Below are positions 43,540 through 52,891 of a stretch of 64,000 bases of DNA, in pieces. Every line of letters begins with the position of its first letter. Within the stretch, counting starts at the first letter, position 1. The DNA lies in the NCBI GenBank assembly GCA_938039675.1, contig CALHUI010000007.1, positions 347,472 through 411,471 of the forward strand, read 5' to 3'. Below the pieces are notes generated by a model that saw nothing but the letters and a program-made list of their open reading frames with translations, did not search any database and had not been told where the DNA came from. This stretch comes from an uncultured Cytophagales bacterium. GTDB taxonomy: Bacteria > Bacteroidota > Bacteroidia > Cytophagales > Thermoflexibacteraceae. Position numbers and translations under genes: made by a program.

Positions 43540-44655
43540 CAAAAGGGTATGCCGTTGGTGCCATTGAGACGTATTCTTTAATCCTCTTACCGTCTGGTAC
43601 ATGCAAATGCTGAGCAGCAAGGGGATGATTATTTTCGGATATTCCTGCAAAGCCTTGATTATTAGCAGCAGAAAAAACGGAAATAAAGGCAGAAAATAGC
43701 GGTCGTTTTCGGTAGGGATGTTCATGCGAAGTGCCCAAGTGCCCGCAAGGTAGCATCCCAAGGTGAGCAACAGCACTACGGCAATCGGTCGGGAAGCAGG
43801 AGGCTTGCTTGCAAAGACTGCCACAGCCACAAAAACCGCTGCAAAAACCGCTATGCGCATAAGTTCGGGTACTTGCAGCGGCAGCAGCCACGTACTCATG
43901 GCAGAAAGGCTCAATCGGAAACTTTCCGCAAAGTCAATCAGTGCGATATTTTGGCGGAAATCCTGCGAATCCATAACCCATAGGAAATTGCGCAACTGCC
44001 AAGCGATAAACGCAACAGCGGCAAGTCCGCCTTCCAAAATAATTGACCTCATCTTTTGCCATAGCAAGCTCTTAGCACAGTTTGCGGTAAAAAATTGTGC
44101 AACCGTCCAAGCGGCGATAAAAAAAATGCCTGCATTGCGCTGCAAACACATCAAATTTGCTAAAATAATATACAAAACTAACATTGCGGGCTTTTCTTTG
44201 CGCAGAAAGGCAGCAAAGGCAGCCGTCAGTAATGCCATGAAAACAATTTCCGACCACAGGTAAATGCTGCTTGCCAGCAAGGGCGCATAGAGCGCATAAC
44301 TCAACAGGGTAGTGTTCCGAATCAGCGGCGGAGTTTGGGCAGGCAGCCAACGGGAGAAAAAATAAATGCTTGCCGACAGCGCAACGCCGTGCAGCCATGC
44401 AGCAAAAGGCAGCATTTGCGGCGCACCCAAAACCAGCAACCAAGGGTAAAGCGGCGGCCAGTTGGCATATATATTCCCTTGATGGTCAATAAGTTGCCTG
44501 TACTGTGCCCAATTTTCGGCAGCTGCGAGGTAGTAGTAGCTGTCTAAGGTTAGCCCCAATTGCCCGCCCGATGCGACCCAATAGCAAGCCAAGCCCGAAA
44601 TAAAGGCAAGCCATAAGCCCCAATCATTGAGGCAGGCTTTGTAAATTCGCCACAT
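43471..44655 (-). CDS. Multi-spanning membrane protein, probable GT-C-type glycosyltransferase
   Basis: This 394-residue protein has about ten hydrophobic segments. Near the N-terminus, LGLTLDSYYYLAAAENW has the acidic residue expected in the first loop of GT-C (PMT/ArnT-like) polyprenol-linked sugar transferases, followed by NWPPLYPWLLVLG. RMNIPTENDRYFLPLFPFF near the C-terminus also fits. The substrate is unknown. The start codon shares two bases with the divergent gene's ATG, and the last 69 bases overlap the convergent NADP-binding gene. Confidence 0.75.
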   Translation of the reverse strand: MWRIYKACLNDWGLWLAFISGLACYWVASGGQLGLTLDSYYYLAAAENWAQYRQLIDHQGNIYANWPPLYPWLLVLGAPQMLPFAAWLHGVALSASIYFFSRWLPAQTPPLIRNTTLLSYALYAPLLASSIYLWSEIVFMALLTAAFAAFLRKEKPAMLVLYIILANLMCLQRNAGIFFIAAWTVAQFFTANCAKSLLWQKMRSIILEGGLAAVAFIAWQLRNFLWVMDSQDFRQNIALIDFAESFRLSLSAMSTWLLPLQVPELMRIAVFAAVFVAVAVFASKPPASRPIAVVLLLTLGCYLAGTWALRMNIPTENDRYFLPLFPFFLLLIIKALQEYPKIIIPLLLSICMYQTVRGLKNTSQWHQRHTLLSAFNNLKSQISPVPLHNRKVNP

Positions 44656-45340
44656 GCTGTCAGAAAATTATTACTTGTTTCTTGCCGCTGCCTACGTGCG
44701 CGGATGGCTGCAAGATACGCAAACGGCGGTTGATGCGCCGATTTGCGGATTGGTACAAAAGCCTTTTGCCGAACTTTCCAAAGCAGAGCAGGAAACACTT
44801 TTGCAGGAAGGCATTCGGTGCGGGTTGTCGGAACTGGCGCGTTTCCGAGTAGTTGAGCAGGTTGCCATTTTTCAAAAAATCCTGACCCTGCTCAACGGTA
44901 TTCGCCCCGACAATATGCTGGAAGTAGGCTTTGATTACCTGCAATTTACGATTTGTTGGCTGCAACATTTCCGCTACCTTTCGGCAGCCATGACCGAAAC
45001 CGACCCGCGCCATTTGGCGGTTGCCTATGCCCTGCAAAAAGGCGGCATGGGATTTCTGCAAATTCAGGAAACAATGCCCGAAAATATCTTTGACAGCCAA
45101 CAGCAGTTCGATGTGTCGGTAGCGTTAGACTTGCACCGTAAAACCGATAATCTTGCAAAGGCTTTTAACGACATCTGTAAGGCGACCAAGCGGTTTGCCA
45201 TTTTCACGTTTCCTGCTTATTCGCTGCGCAGAGAACTGCCTACGGAGGCAACCATCAGAGAGTGGCTGGCTGCGGCAGATATGCCCTATGTAAAAATAGA
45301 GGTGGCAGATAACCGCTTATTGGTGGTGGCAAGGAAGTAA
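44654..45340 (+). CDS. Protein of unknown function, possible degenerate methyltransferase
   Basis: This 228-residue cytoplasmic protein may have a class I methyltransferase fold: DNMLEVGFDYLQFTICWL looks like motif I but lacks the glycine-rich loop, followed by AAMTETDPRHLAVAYAL and FDVSVALDLH. The SAM site is therefore doubtful. No clear family comes to mind. It is divergent from the GT-C-like gene, with start codons overlapping in CATG at 44653-44656. Confidence 0.65.
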   Translation: MLSENYYLFLAAAYVRGWLQDTQTAVDAPICGLVQKPFAELSKAEQETLLQEGIRCGLSELARFRVVEQVAIFQKILTLLNGIRPDNMLEVGFDYLQFTICWLQHFRYLSAAMTETDPRHLAVAYALQKGGMGFLQIQETMPENIFDSQQQFDVSVALDLHRKTDNLAKAFNDICKATKRFAIFTFPAYSLRRELPTEATIREWLAAADMPYVKIEVADNRLLVVARK

Positions 45341-45439
45341 CGATTTCGGAATAGAGCACAGAATAGCCAATTACACAAAAGCCCAAGAGATTTGCGAAAA
45401 ACGCTTTGTTTAGATTGTTGAAATGCGGGTATTATGTAT

Positions 45440-45468
45440 AAAAAGCCACCCCGATAAACGGGGATGGC
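45440..45468 (-). terminator. Rho-independent terminator of the M14 peptidase gene
   Basis: A GC-rich hairpin (45445-45453 with 45459-45468, one bulged base, 5-base loop) is followed on the minus strand by five T (45444-45440). It lies 27 bases past the M14 stop. Confidence 0.85.
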
Positions 45469-45494
45469 ACATGCTTCGGTGGCTAACAATCGCT

Positions 45495-47987
45495 TTATTG
45501 CCCCACAAAAAATATGGTATTACTGAACAGCAAGTAACCATTTTGCCAAGAGTGGCGATAAATCGGGCTGTCGGCAAGATAAATCAGCACACCGCCGCCG
45601 ATGTTTTCTACACCAAATACAAGGCTATTTTTCAGCTTTTCTTTAGCTCTGCTGCCTACAAAGCCATCTACGTAAGCGTCTGACTTCAACACACCTACGT
45701 TCCAGCCTCCGTTGAGGTATTCATAGAAATTATTGATGTGTTTCAGGGTATGGTAGTTTTCCTGATAACCGAAAGCCAGCGGGTGCGTAACATCCATATT
45801 GGCACGGAAAATACTACCCTCTACACCATTGGCAAGCGAGTTGCGCTCGCGCTCGCCATATTTTTTCAGCATCTCTTCCGGCTTGGGTTTTTCGTCTTTG
45901 CCCTTGTCGTCTTTTTTGGTTTTCAGCAGGAAGCCCTCTTTGTCGGCAAAAACATTCATGGCGTTTTCCATGGCAATTAGTCGCCCACCTTTGCGAATCC
46001 ATGACTTAACTTCATTGATATCCAAACTGTTATAGCTACCTGCGGGTAAAATCACCACGTCGTATTTATTCCAATCAATGCGGTTAAGCATCGAGCTGTT
46101 GATAACCGTTACAGGATATTCCAGCAAATAATCAAAGTAGTTCCATGCTTCACCAAAAGAGGTAGGATACACCCCATCACCCGATACGAGCGCAATTCGC
46201 GGCGCTTTCATTAGTCGGAAACTGCTTGAACCAAGGTCAATGCCTGTGGAAGAAAGACCTGAGGCAGTTCCTTGAATGGCAACTTCTACTGCATTGGCCG
46301 CATCCGTTACTACTTTGTCAAAATTCCGGATGTGGGCATTGTCTGCTCGGCTAATCATTAGCGCACCGCGGTCGTAAGATATGCCATTTATGGAAAACGG
46401 TTGTTCGGCAAAGCGTACATTTACACCTGCCTTCATCAGCGCTGCCAGCAGACGTGCATGACCGAAGTTTTTCCATGCCGACAGGTAGGCATAAGCCCCT
46501 CCCTGTACTGGTATATTTTTGGTAAATACAGGTGCGGTATAAGCCGCCTGTGCAATGCGCTCGGCGGAAGCATATGCCTGCAAGCCCATTGCATACGGCA
46601 ACGACCAAGCGGTTGCATCGTAAGTAACCGAATCGGCCAGCACGGTGCGCGGGTTGAACAGTACTTTTACCAATACCGATTTGGGTTGCACTGTACTGAT
46701 AACCAAATCGTTGCGACTCAGTGTTACCGTCTCTTCTTTACCTGTCTGGAAGTTAAATGCTTTTACGGAAGTAGCAGTACCGGCAAGGCCATAACGAATT
46801 TGGTTGCGGTCTAAGTAATCGGTCAGCATTTTTACTTTGTAAGCATCATTTCCTGCGGGAATAATGAACGATTTGTAAGTGCCTCCCGGATTAGTACGCG
46901 CCTGTTCAAAATAGTTTTTGAACTCTTGCATCATGCGGTTTTTCTGTTGTATCGCCGCTTCAACGGTGGCAATGCCCGAAGTGTGCTGATGGTCAATGCG
47001 CTTGCGAAGGGTAAGTGTATCGCCGTTGTTGAGCAGAATACCCAGACCTGCACGCCCTGAACCGCCCTGCTCATAGGTCATACCAATAGCACCGTTGTAA
47101 GTAGGCCATGTATCGCCATAACTGGGATAAAGTAAGTCAAAAGTTTCGCGGGTGAAATACATCCACTTGTTCCGGTCAAAATAGCGGGCAGCGTTCTTAC
47201 CGACCAGTACCTGAAACTCACGCTGCCAATTGGTAATTTCTTTATGATAAGGCTCGGAGGCAGGCGCGAAATAGTAAGGTTGTTCAGTCCCCATTTCGTG
47301 GAAATCGCCGTGTACTTGCGGCATCCATTGTTGATAGAAAGCCAGACGCTGGCGTGTTTCTTGCTGACTTTGCCATGCCCAATCACGGTTCAGGTCAAAT
47401 AGGTAATGGTTGTATCTGCCACCCGGCCATGGTTCATAATGTTCGCGAGCATCGGGCTGTACGTTATGGGTTGCACCCTTCATTTGTATATACCAGTTCA
47501 CATAGCGAGAGTGGCCGTCGGGGTTAGCGCAGGGGTCTAAAATAACTACCGCGTCGTTGAGCCATTCGCTGCGCTGTGTCAGCAGTTCATGCAACGTAAG
47601 CATAACGGCTTCTGTGGAAACTGCTTCATTGCCGTGCACATTGTAGCTCATCCAAACAATAACAGGAGTGTTTGTATTCCCCTGACCTTCCAGCAAGCCG
47701 GTCAGTTGCAGGTTGTTTCGGCGAATTTCTTCCAAACGCGATACATTAGCTGCCGAGCTAACAATAGCGGCAATCAAGGGGCGGCCTTCATAACTGATGC
47801 CGTATTCCACCAACTTCACCTGATTGCTTGCCTGCGCTGCTACATGGCGGAAATAATCTACTACGCGATGGTGCGGAGTAAACTTGTCGCCTATGCGGTA
47901 GCCCAGAAAGGCATCCGGCGACTGCAACTGTGCCACAGCAGCGAAACTTACCACTACGCACAGCAATGTGATAAAAAAGTGTTTCAT
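45495..47987 (-). CDS. M14-family zinc carboxypeptidase, exported
   Basis: This 830-residue exported metallopeptidase has a signal peptide (ending AAVAQ). The M14 zinc ligands lie in YNVHGNEAVSTEAV (His and Glu) and MPQVHGDFHEMG (second His), with substrate-binding residues in CANPDGHSRYVN and DLNRDWAWQSQQ. The M14 domain fills about residues 25-340. The remaining ~490 residues, including VILPAGSYNSLDINEVKSW, resemble a glutamine-amidotransferase-like fold seen in this Bacteroidota subgroup. It probably digests peptides in the periplasm or at the surface. Confidence 0.88.
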   Translation of the reverse strand: MKHFFITLLCVVVSFAAVAQLQSPDAFLGYRIGDKFTPHHRVVDYFRHVAAQASNQVKLVEYGISYEGRPLIAAIVSSAANVSRLEEIRRNNLQLTGLLEGQGNTNTPVIVWMSYNVHGNEAVSTEAVMLTLHELLTQRSEWLNDAVVILDPCANPDGHSRYVNWYIQMKGATHNVQPDAREHYEPWPGGRYNHYLFDLNRDWAWQSQQETRQRLAFYQQWMPQVHGDFHEMGTEQPYYFAPASEPYHKEITNWQREFQVLVGKNAARYFDRNKWMYFTRETFDLLYPSYGDTWPTYNGAIGMTYEQGGSGRAGLGILLNNGDTLTLRKRIDHQHTSGIATVEAAIQQKNRMMQEFKNYFEQARTNPGGTYKSFIIPAGNDAYKVKMLTDYLDRNQIRYGLAGTATSVKAFNFQTGKEETVTLSRNDLVISTVQPKSVLVKVLFNPRTVLADSVTYDATAWSLPYAMGLQAYASAERIAQAAYTAPVFTKNIPVQGGAYAYLSAWKNFGHARLLAALMKAGVNVRFAEQPFSINGISYDRGALMISRADNAHIRNFDKVVTDAANAVEVAIQGTASGLSSTGIDLGSSSFRLMKAPRIALVSGDGVYPTSFGEAWNYFDYLLEYPVTVINSSMLNRIDWNKYDVVILPAGSYNSLDINEVKSWIRKGGRLIAMENAMNVFADKEGFLLKTKKDDKGKDEKPKPEEMLKKYGERERNSLANGVEGSIFRANMDVTHPLAFGYQENYHTLKHINNFYEYLNGGWNVGVLKSDAYVDGFVGSRAKEKLKNSLVFGVENIGGGVLIYLADSPIYRHSWQNGYLLFSNTIFFVGQ

Positions 47988-48243
47988 AAGTATTCAAATG
48001 GTTTGGGTACAATGCTAACCAATTTTTAAAAGATGATGAATCTTGGCAATAATGATTGTGCAGACTGTTGCAGGGAAATTATGAAACGAGGCGGTCAGAT
48101 TATCTCCGTTCTACAATTTCCCAGCAAGTAGATAATCACCTGAGAACGTATTTTTTACCACAGGATTCGCAGAGGCTCAGTCACAGAGTCCGCCAAGACA
48201 AGATACTTAGCGTACTTGCGTAAAATTCACCAAACTTTGTAAA
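47988..48243. other. Intergenic region upstream of the M14 peptidase
   Basis: 256 bases between the M14 start and the tRNA-His terminator. I see no ORF with coding features and no convincing promoter pair for the M14 gene. Confidence 0.35.
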
Positions 48244-48274
48244 TAAAAAAGCCGGTCCAAAAATTGGAACGGCT
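48244..48274 (-). terminator. Terminator after tRNA-His
   Basis: An 11-base stem with one G-A mismatch (48250-48260 with 48264-48274) and a 3-base loop is followed on the minus strand by a T-rich run (48250-48241). It starts 13 bases past the tRNA end. Confidence 0.8.
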
Positions 48275-48287
48275 GATATTTTTAACG

Positions 48288-48362
<75 letters not shown>

Positions 48363-48373
48363 GTTTGAGGCTG

Positions 48374-48405
48374 CAAATTTAGTGCAATGCGTTTGTAAAA
48401 TCAAA
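48374..48405 (-). promoter_or_regulatory. Putative promoter of tRNA-His
   Basis: Minus-strand TTTG (48405-48402), a 20-base spacer and TAAATTTG (48381-48374), 12 bases before the mature tRNA 5' end. It is one of the clearest consensus promoters in the window and overlaps the last codons of pyrC. Confidence 0.7.
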
Positions 48406-49744
48406 TATTGCGCGTAAACAAAATTCTTTCGCCCATTTTACTGTCGTTAATAACGCCGTTGGTATATGCCAAATGTCCCGAAACGATGGTATGCGTAACG
48501 GTTGAGCCGAAAGTATGCCCTTCCAAAGGTGACCAGCCGCATTTGTAGAAGATGTTTTCCTTGCTCACCGTGTGAGGGCGGTTTAAATCCACCAGCACCA
48601 AATCTGCCCAGTAGCCTTCGCGAATGAAACCGCGCTCTTCCATCTGAAAGCATATGGCGGGTGCATGACTCATTTTTTCTACCATGCGCGCTAAAGTGAG
48701 TTTGCTTTGTGCGACAAAATCAAGCATCATTTGCAGGCTGTGCTGCACCAGAGGCAAACCCGAAGGTGCTTTCCAATAGTTCTGCATTTTCTCGTCCCAC
48801 GTGTGCGGCGCGTGGTCGGTTGCGATGATGTCTATGCGGTCATCCAGCACGGCTTGCAGGATAGCGGGCTTGTGGCGGGCATCCTTAATGGCAGGGTTGC
48901 ACTTGATTTGCGCACCCAACGTATCGTATTGCGAAGCATCAAACCACAAATGATGCACGCAGGCTTCGGCAGTGATGCGCTTTTGTGCCAGCGGAAGGCT
49001 GTTGTCAAACAGCTCCGTTTCTTCGGCGGTAGAAATGTGCAGGATGTGCACGCGCGTATTGTGCCTTTTCGCCAACTCAATTGCTATGGAAGAGGATTTG
49101 TAGCAGGCTTCCACATTGCGGATTTCAGGATGGCAGCGCATCGGCACATCGTCGCCGTACTTTTCGCGGCAGATGGCAGATTGTGCGCGAATGGTTGCCT
49201 CGTCCTCGCAATGCGTGGCAATCAGCATGGGGCATTGGCTGAAAATGGTTTCCAGCGTTTGCGGATTGTCCACCAGCATATTGCCCGTTGATGAACCCAT
49301 GAAAATCTTCACGCCGCAAACATTGCGTGGGTTGGTGCGCAGCACTTCCTCAATGTTATCATTGGAAGCACCCATGAAAAACGAATAGTTAGCAGGCGAA
49401 GTGCGGGCTGCAATGGCATATTTTTCTGCCAACAGTTCCTGTGTGAGCGCATTGGGAACGGTGTTGGGCATTTCCATGAAGGTGGTAGTGCCACCCGCAA
49501 CGGCAGCGCGCGATTCCGTACCGATGGTTGCCTTGTGTGTCAGTCCCGGTTCGCGGAAGTGCACTTGGTCGTCAATTACGCCGGGAAGCAGATGCTTGCC
49601 TGTTGCGTCAATGACATGCGCGGCTTTCAGGTGTGCCAAATCGCCGCCAATGCGCTCAATGCGCCCGTTATTGATAAAAACGTCCATTTCGGCGGTTTTG
49701 CCTTCATTCACCACCTGCGCGTTCAGAATCAGAATAGATGACAT
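48401..49744 (-). CDS. pyrC: Dihydroorotase
   Basis: This 447-residue amidohydrolase cyclises carbamoyl-aspartate to dihydroorotate in pyrimidine synthesis. It has the zinc motif DQVHFREPG, GVKIFMGSSTGNM with the probable carbamylated Lys, HCEDEATI, HILHIST and the late DHAPHTWDEK. The length and layout are those of type I dihydroorotase. An allantoinase is less likely given the complete DHO-type substrate motifs. The tRNA-His promoter overlaps its 3' end. Confidence 0.92.
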   Translation of the reverse strand: MSSILILNAQVVNEGKTAEMDVFINNGRIERIGGDLAHLKAAHVIDATGKHLLPGVIDDQVHFREPGLTHKATIGTESRAAVAGGTTTFMEMPNTVPNALTQELLAEKYAIAARTSPANYSFFMGASNDNIEEVLRTNPRNVCGVKIFMGSSTGNMLVDNPQTLETIFSQCPMLIATHCEDEATIRAQSAICREKYGDDVPMRCHPEIRNVEACYKSSSIAIELAKRHNTRVHILHISTAEETELFDNSLPLAQKRITAEACVHHLWFDASQYDTLGAQIKCNPAIKDARHKPAILQAVLDDRIDIIATDHAPHTWDEKMQNYWKAPSGLPLVQHSLQMMLDFVAQSKLTLARMVEKMSHAPAICFQMEERGFIREGYWADLVLVDLNRPHTVSKENIFYKCGWSPLEGHTFGSTVTHTIVSGHLAYTNGVINDSKMGERILFTRNI

Positions 49745-49999
49745 GGGTTTGATTGTATGATGCGGGTTGTATCTCTGTTATAGAAGTTTGTAATAAATCC
49801 GCGCACAGGGCGTTCAGCCGCTGTTAGGGATTGTTTTATCTGCCCTCAGCTAGCCCGGACAAAGTCGCTGCCGACGGTTTTAACTGCTGCCTAATCCTCT
49901 GACAAGAGTTGCAGCCACCGGCAAGGATTAACCGACTAACTTTCGTAAATCGCTGCTAATTTGCAGACAAAGTAACTACTTTTGCGCGAAACTGATGCC
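49745..49999. other. Repeat-containing intergenic region between pyrC and the PGI/PMI gene
   Basis: This 255-base divergent gap has no ORF. It holds CGCTGTTAGGG at 49819-49829, shared with the inverted repeat after mutA. Imperfectly related segments around 49875-49945 (CGGTTTTAA and its partner TTAACCG) could fold. A -7-like TACTTTTG lies at 49977-49984. Confidence 0.4.
49977..49984 (+). promoter_or_regulatory. Possible -7 element for the PGI/PMI gene
   Basis: TACTTTTG, 15 bases upstream of the ATG at 50000, which would give a very short leader. There is no TTG at proper spacing. Its position argues against using the upstream TTG at 49982 as a start. Confidence 0.35.
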
Positions 50000-51013
50000 A
50001 TGAGCGAACTTATCCGAACACTGATTGAAGGCTACCCTGCACAGGTTGTGCAAGCAATTGCATTGGGCAAATCGCAGCAACTCTCTGCCCCCGCCAACGA
50101 AATCCGCCAAGTAGTCATCGCAGGGCTGGGCGGCTCGGGCATCGGCGGCAGCATTGTGAAAACGCTGACTGCACAGACGCTGCCTGCACCGCTTGAAATT
50201 CTGAAAAGTTATGATTTGCCTGCGTGGGTAGGCAAACATACGTTGCTTTTGGCTTCGTCGCACTCGGGGAATACCGAAGAAACGCTGACGGTTGTACAAC
50301 AGGCGGCGCAAAAAGGTGCTAAAATAGTTGCCATCACTACAGGCGGACAATTGGCAGACTTGGCAAAATCCAATGGCTGGGACTTGGTGCTCATGCCTTT
50401 TGAAAAGCCTTGCCCGCGGCAGTTTTTGGCTTATTCGCTCATTCAGCAATTCTATGTGCTTATCAATCTCGGGTTGGTACCTGCCTTGCTGGCTGCCGAT
50501 ATAGACGAAGGCGCAGCATTGGTTCACGCCTCGCAAAGTACCATTCAGGAAAGTGCCCGCGAAATTGCCGCCAAATGTACCAATCGCTTGCCGTTTATTT
50601 ATGCCGACGAACGGCTCGGTGCGCTTGCGCTGCGTTTTCAGCAACAAATCAACGAAAACGCCAAGCAAATGGCGCACGTGAACGTTTTCCCCGAAATGAA
50701 CCACAACGAATTGGTCGGCTGGCGACTGCCTGCACAGCACTTGCAACAATCGGTTGTTATTTTGCTGCGCTCTACCCACAATCACCCGCGTGTGGATATT
50801 CGTTTGGCAGTTTGTGAGCCTATTTTCCGCAAACTCACAGCCGATGTGGTGCATTTGCAACTGCAAGGTAATTCTTTGGTGGCGCAAACGCTGCACTTCA
50901 TCCAATTGACTGATTGGGTGTCGTACTTCCTTGCCGAAATCAACGGCGTAGATGCCTACGAAATTGACGTTATTAATCACCTGAAAAAAGAACTTGCTAA
51001 AGTAGCTTCATGA
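50000..51013 (+). CDS. Bifunctional phosphoglucose/phosphomannose isomerase (SIS domain)
   Basis: This 337-residue sugar-phosphate isomerase has two SIS subdomains. VVIAGLGGSGIGGSIVKTL and ASSHSGNTEETL bind the sugar phosphate, and FPEMNHNELVGW carries the catalytic Glu/His of the dual-specificity PGI/PMI family. This type interconverts glucose-6-P or mannose-6-P with fructose-6-P. The ATG at 50000 is preferred over the TTG at 49982. The stop overlaps the next gene's start (ATGA). Confidence 0.88.
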   Translation: MSELIRTLIEGYPAQVVQAIALGKSQQLSAPANEIRQVVIAGLGGSGIGGSIVKTLTAQTLPAPLEILKSYDLPAWVGKHTLLLASSHSGNTEETLTVVQQAAQKGAKIVAITTGGQLADLAKSNGWDLVLMPFEKPCPRQFLAYSLIQQFYVLINLGLVPALLAADIDEGAALVHASQSTIQESAREIAAKCTNRLPFIYADERLGALALRFQQQINENAKQMAHVNVFPEMNHNELVGWRLPAQHLQQSVVILLRSTHNHPRVDIRLAVCEPIFRKLTADVVHLQLQGNSLVAQTLHFIQLTDWVSYFLAEINGVDAYEIDVINHLKKELAKVAS

Positions 51014-51915
51014 TTGACAGCATCCGACAAGTAATTGAGCAGGTAGAAAAAAATCCTGTCAATGCTTTTCCATCGCCTTTGCTAACGGGTTATTCAGGCA
51101 AACGCATGATTGCCGCTTTGCAGGGTTTTACTTCGCTTCTGGAAGGCAAAGATGGTGTTTGCTATTTGGAAATCGGTGTTTTTCAAGGGCTTACGCTGCT
51201 TTCGGTAGCCGGTGCCAATCCGAAAGTACCTTGCTTTGGCATTGATAACTTTCAGGCGCACGACCCCGAAAAGAAAAACATGAATATTTTGTTGGAACGT
51301 CGCCAAAAGTTGGGTCTGGACAATGCGCACCTGATTAACATGGATTATGAGGATGCGCTGGAAAACCTGCCGAAATATACGCAGGGGCGCAAAATCGGCG
51401 TATTCTTCATTGACGGGCCGCACGACTACCGCAGCCAACTCATGTGCCTGCAATTAGCCATGCCCCACCTGACCGATGATGCCGTTATCATCGTGGATGA
51501 CAGCAATTACCTGCACGTGCGCCAAGCCAACCGCGATTTTTTGGTAACGCACCCCGAATACAAGCTGATTTTTGAATCGTACACGCCCTGCCACCCAACC
51601 AACATGACAGCGGCACAAGAAGCCGAAGCCCGCGAAGGCTGGTGGGACGGGGTGAACATCATCGTGCGCGACAAGGCCAACGCACTGCCTGCGCAATACC
51701 CGCCTACCCGCCGCAACCGCGTACTGTTTGAAAACGACCACCTGACCCATGCCTCGCGCATCGGTGAATTGGCGCCGCGTGCACTGACAGTGCTCAATTT
51801 GCTGTTCACGGGCAGATTCCTGCGCGCTGCCAAAAACTTGCAAGCAACTTACAGGGAATACAAAAATCTGCGATTTAAAGGGCAGTTTGACGATGCCAAT
51901 ACGTTTACGCAGTAG
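51010..51915 (+). CDS. Class I SAM-dependent methyltransferase
   Basis: This 301-residue protein has a class I methyltransferase core: CYLEIGVFQGLTLLSVAG (motif I), CFGIDNFQAHD, and IGVFFIDGPHDYRSQLMCL with VIIVDDSNY. This pattern resembles methyltransferases of the family used on sugars or cephalosporin/macrocin-type natural products (the methyltransferase_24 group). The extension after residue 215 is unplaced. It is translationally coupled to the isomerase gene by ATGA, so a role in sugar or glycan modification is possible. Confidence 0.8.
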   Translation: MIDSIRQVIEQVEKNPVNAFPSPLLTGYSGKRMIAALQGFTSLLEGKDGVCYLEIGVFQGLTLLSVAGANPKVPCFGIDNFQAHDPEKKNMNILLERRQKLGLDNAHLINMDYEDALENLPKYTQGRKIGVFFIDGPHDYRSQLMCLQLAMPHLTDDAVIIVDDSNYLHVRQANRDFLVTHPEYKLIFESYTPCHPTNMTAAQEAEAREGWWDGVNIIVRDKANALPAQYPPTRRNRVLFENDHLTHASRIGELAPRALTVLNLLFTGRFLRAAKNLQATYREYKNLRFKGQFDDANTFTQ

Positions 51916-51956
51916 CCATGCGATTCGTCGGATTTTTACAATTTATAGCCTTACAA

Positions 51957-52322
51957 TCACATCACTAATCCAACCAACCAATCTATCAGCGAAATGCACG
52001 CCCAAAGTGCAACCATTACGCCCGCAAAGGCTATAGGATAGACCGCAGCGATAAATGCGCTTCTGTATTGCGCCTTATTGAAGCGTGACCAAGTGGCAAA
52101 TAATGACCAAATAATGAGTGAAGGGAAGCCGATTCCTGCAACAATGACAACAACAGTTTCTATCCGGTTGCCTTCCAAAAAATATGTTTTGAGGGGTTTA
52201 ATCAAGGCAGCAAGCGTTCCGGCAATGATGACAAAAGGTAGCAAAAGCCCCATCAAGATGTTGATAACAATCAGTGCCGGCTTGATTTCAGGGTTGAAAA
52301 AAGGATGGTCGTAGCGGTTCAT
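51957..52322 (-). CDS. Small membrane protein of unknown function
   Basis: This 121-residue protein has three hydrophobic segments (about 17-40, 52-75 and 90-115). It matches no family I know. The ATG at 52322 gives a short cytoplasmic start (MNRYDHPFFNPE); the frame extends to 52349. It is convergent with the methyltransferase gene and followed upstream by a small secreted-protein gene on the same strand. Confidence 0.65.
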   Translation of the reverse strand: MNRYDHPFFNPEIKPALIVINILMGLLLPFVIIAGTLAALIKPLKTYFLEGNRIETVVVIVAGIGFPSLIIWSLFATWSRFNKAQYRSAFIAAVYPIAFAGVMVALWACISLIDWLVGLVM

Positions 52323-52417
52323 GGTGCTAAGAAAGCAAAAAAATACCAATTCCCCGCAGCAGGTTGGTAACGGCTTGAGGGGATAGAAAAAGCGCCGTTA
52401 CCGAAGGAATTTACAAA

Positions 52418-52714
52418 TCATAAATGCTTACTAATCAGTTGTTTATTCACCAGAGCTTCCTGCAATCGATTCAGTTTACGCTGCATTTTTTTGCTTGGAC
52501 GCACGTGGTCGCCTTTTACTTGCTCTTCGTACACCACTTCGTTCTGCGCGTTGTAGATGCGGATGATAGAAAGATTAGGGTTTTGCTCGTTAGTTTCTAC
52601 AACCCATGCACCTTTCACTGATTTGTTGTTTTGAGGCTGGTCAGTTGCCATCGCCGCGCTGCTGAGCAATACCATTGCTCCGGCAGCAATCATCAATTTT
52701 GTTTTTTTCATCAT
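52418..52714 (-). CDS. Small secreted protein of unknown function
   Basis: This 98-residue protein has a clear signal peptide (ending SSAAMA). The mature part is about 75 residues: VKGAWVVETNEQNPNLSIIR, then VVYEEQVKGDHVRPS, and a basic helix KKMQRKLNRLQEALVNK. I know no family. The start is supported by a consensus promoter with 19-base spacing, 34 bases upstream. Its own promoter and export signal mark it as a genuine gene. Confidence 0.75.
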   Translation of the reverse strand: MMKKTKLMIAAGAMVLLSSAAMATDQPQNNKSVKGAWVVETNEQNPNLSIIRIYNAQNEVVYEEQVKGDHVRPSKKMQRKLNRLQEALVNKQLISKHL

Positions 52715-52747
52715 GTGTAAGAACTTTTTTTTAGTAATTTTTTAACG

Positions 52748-52778
52748 CAAATTTAACACAAAATTAATATTGCACAAA
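52748..52778 (-). promoter_or_regulatory. Putative promoter of the 98-aa secreted protein
   Basis: Minus-strand TTTG (52778-52775), a 19-base spacer and TAAATTTG (52755-52748), an ideal match to the Bacteroidota consensus. Confidence 0.65.
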
Positions 52779-52841
52779 CAGTAAATCAAAAAAAGTTTTG
52801 TGTTTACTTCGGGACAAATGTATCAAACGGGTACTTCATGG

Positions 52842-52872
52842 TTGCCAGACATCTGATTTTCAGCTACATTTG
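52842..52872 (+). promoter_or_regulatory. Putative promoter of the MerTP gene
   Basis: TTG at 52842-52844, a 20-base spacer and TACATTTG at 52865-52872, ending 19 bases before the ATG at 52892. It supports that start over the upstream one at 52838. Confidence 0.6.
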
Positions 52873-52891
52873 CTTAATAAGTAGAATTGTA

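Noticed and set aside
49976..50980. 334-codon minus-strand frame across the PGI/PMI gene.
   Set aside because: It is the antisense shadow of a well-conserved sugar-isomerase gene and has low-complexity Gln/His/Arg composition.
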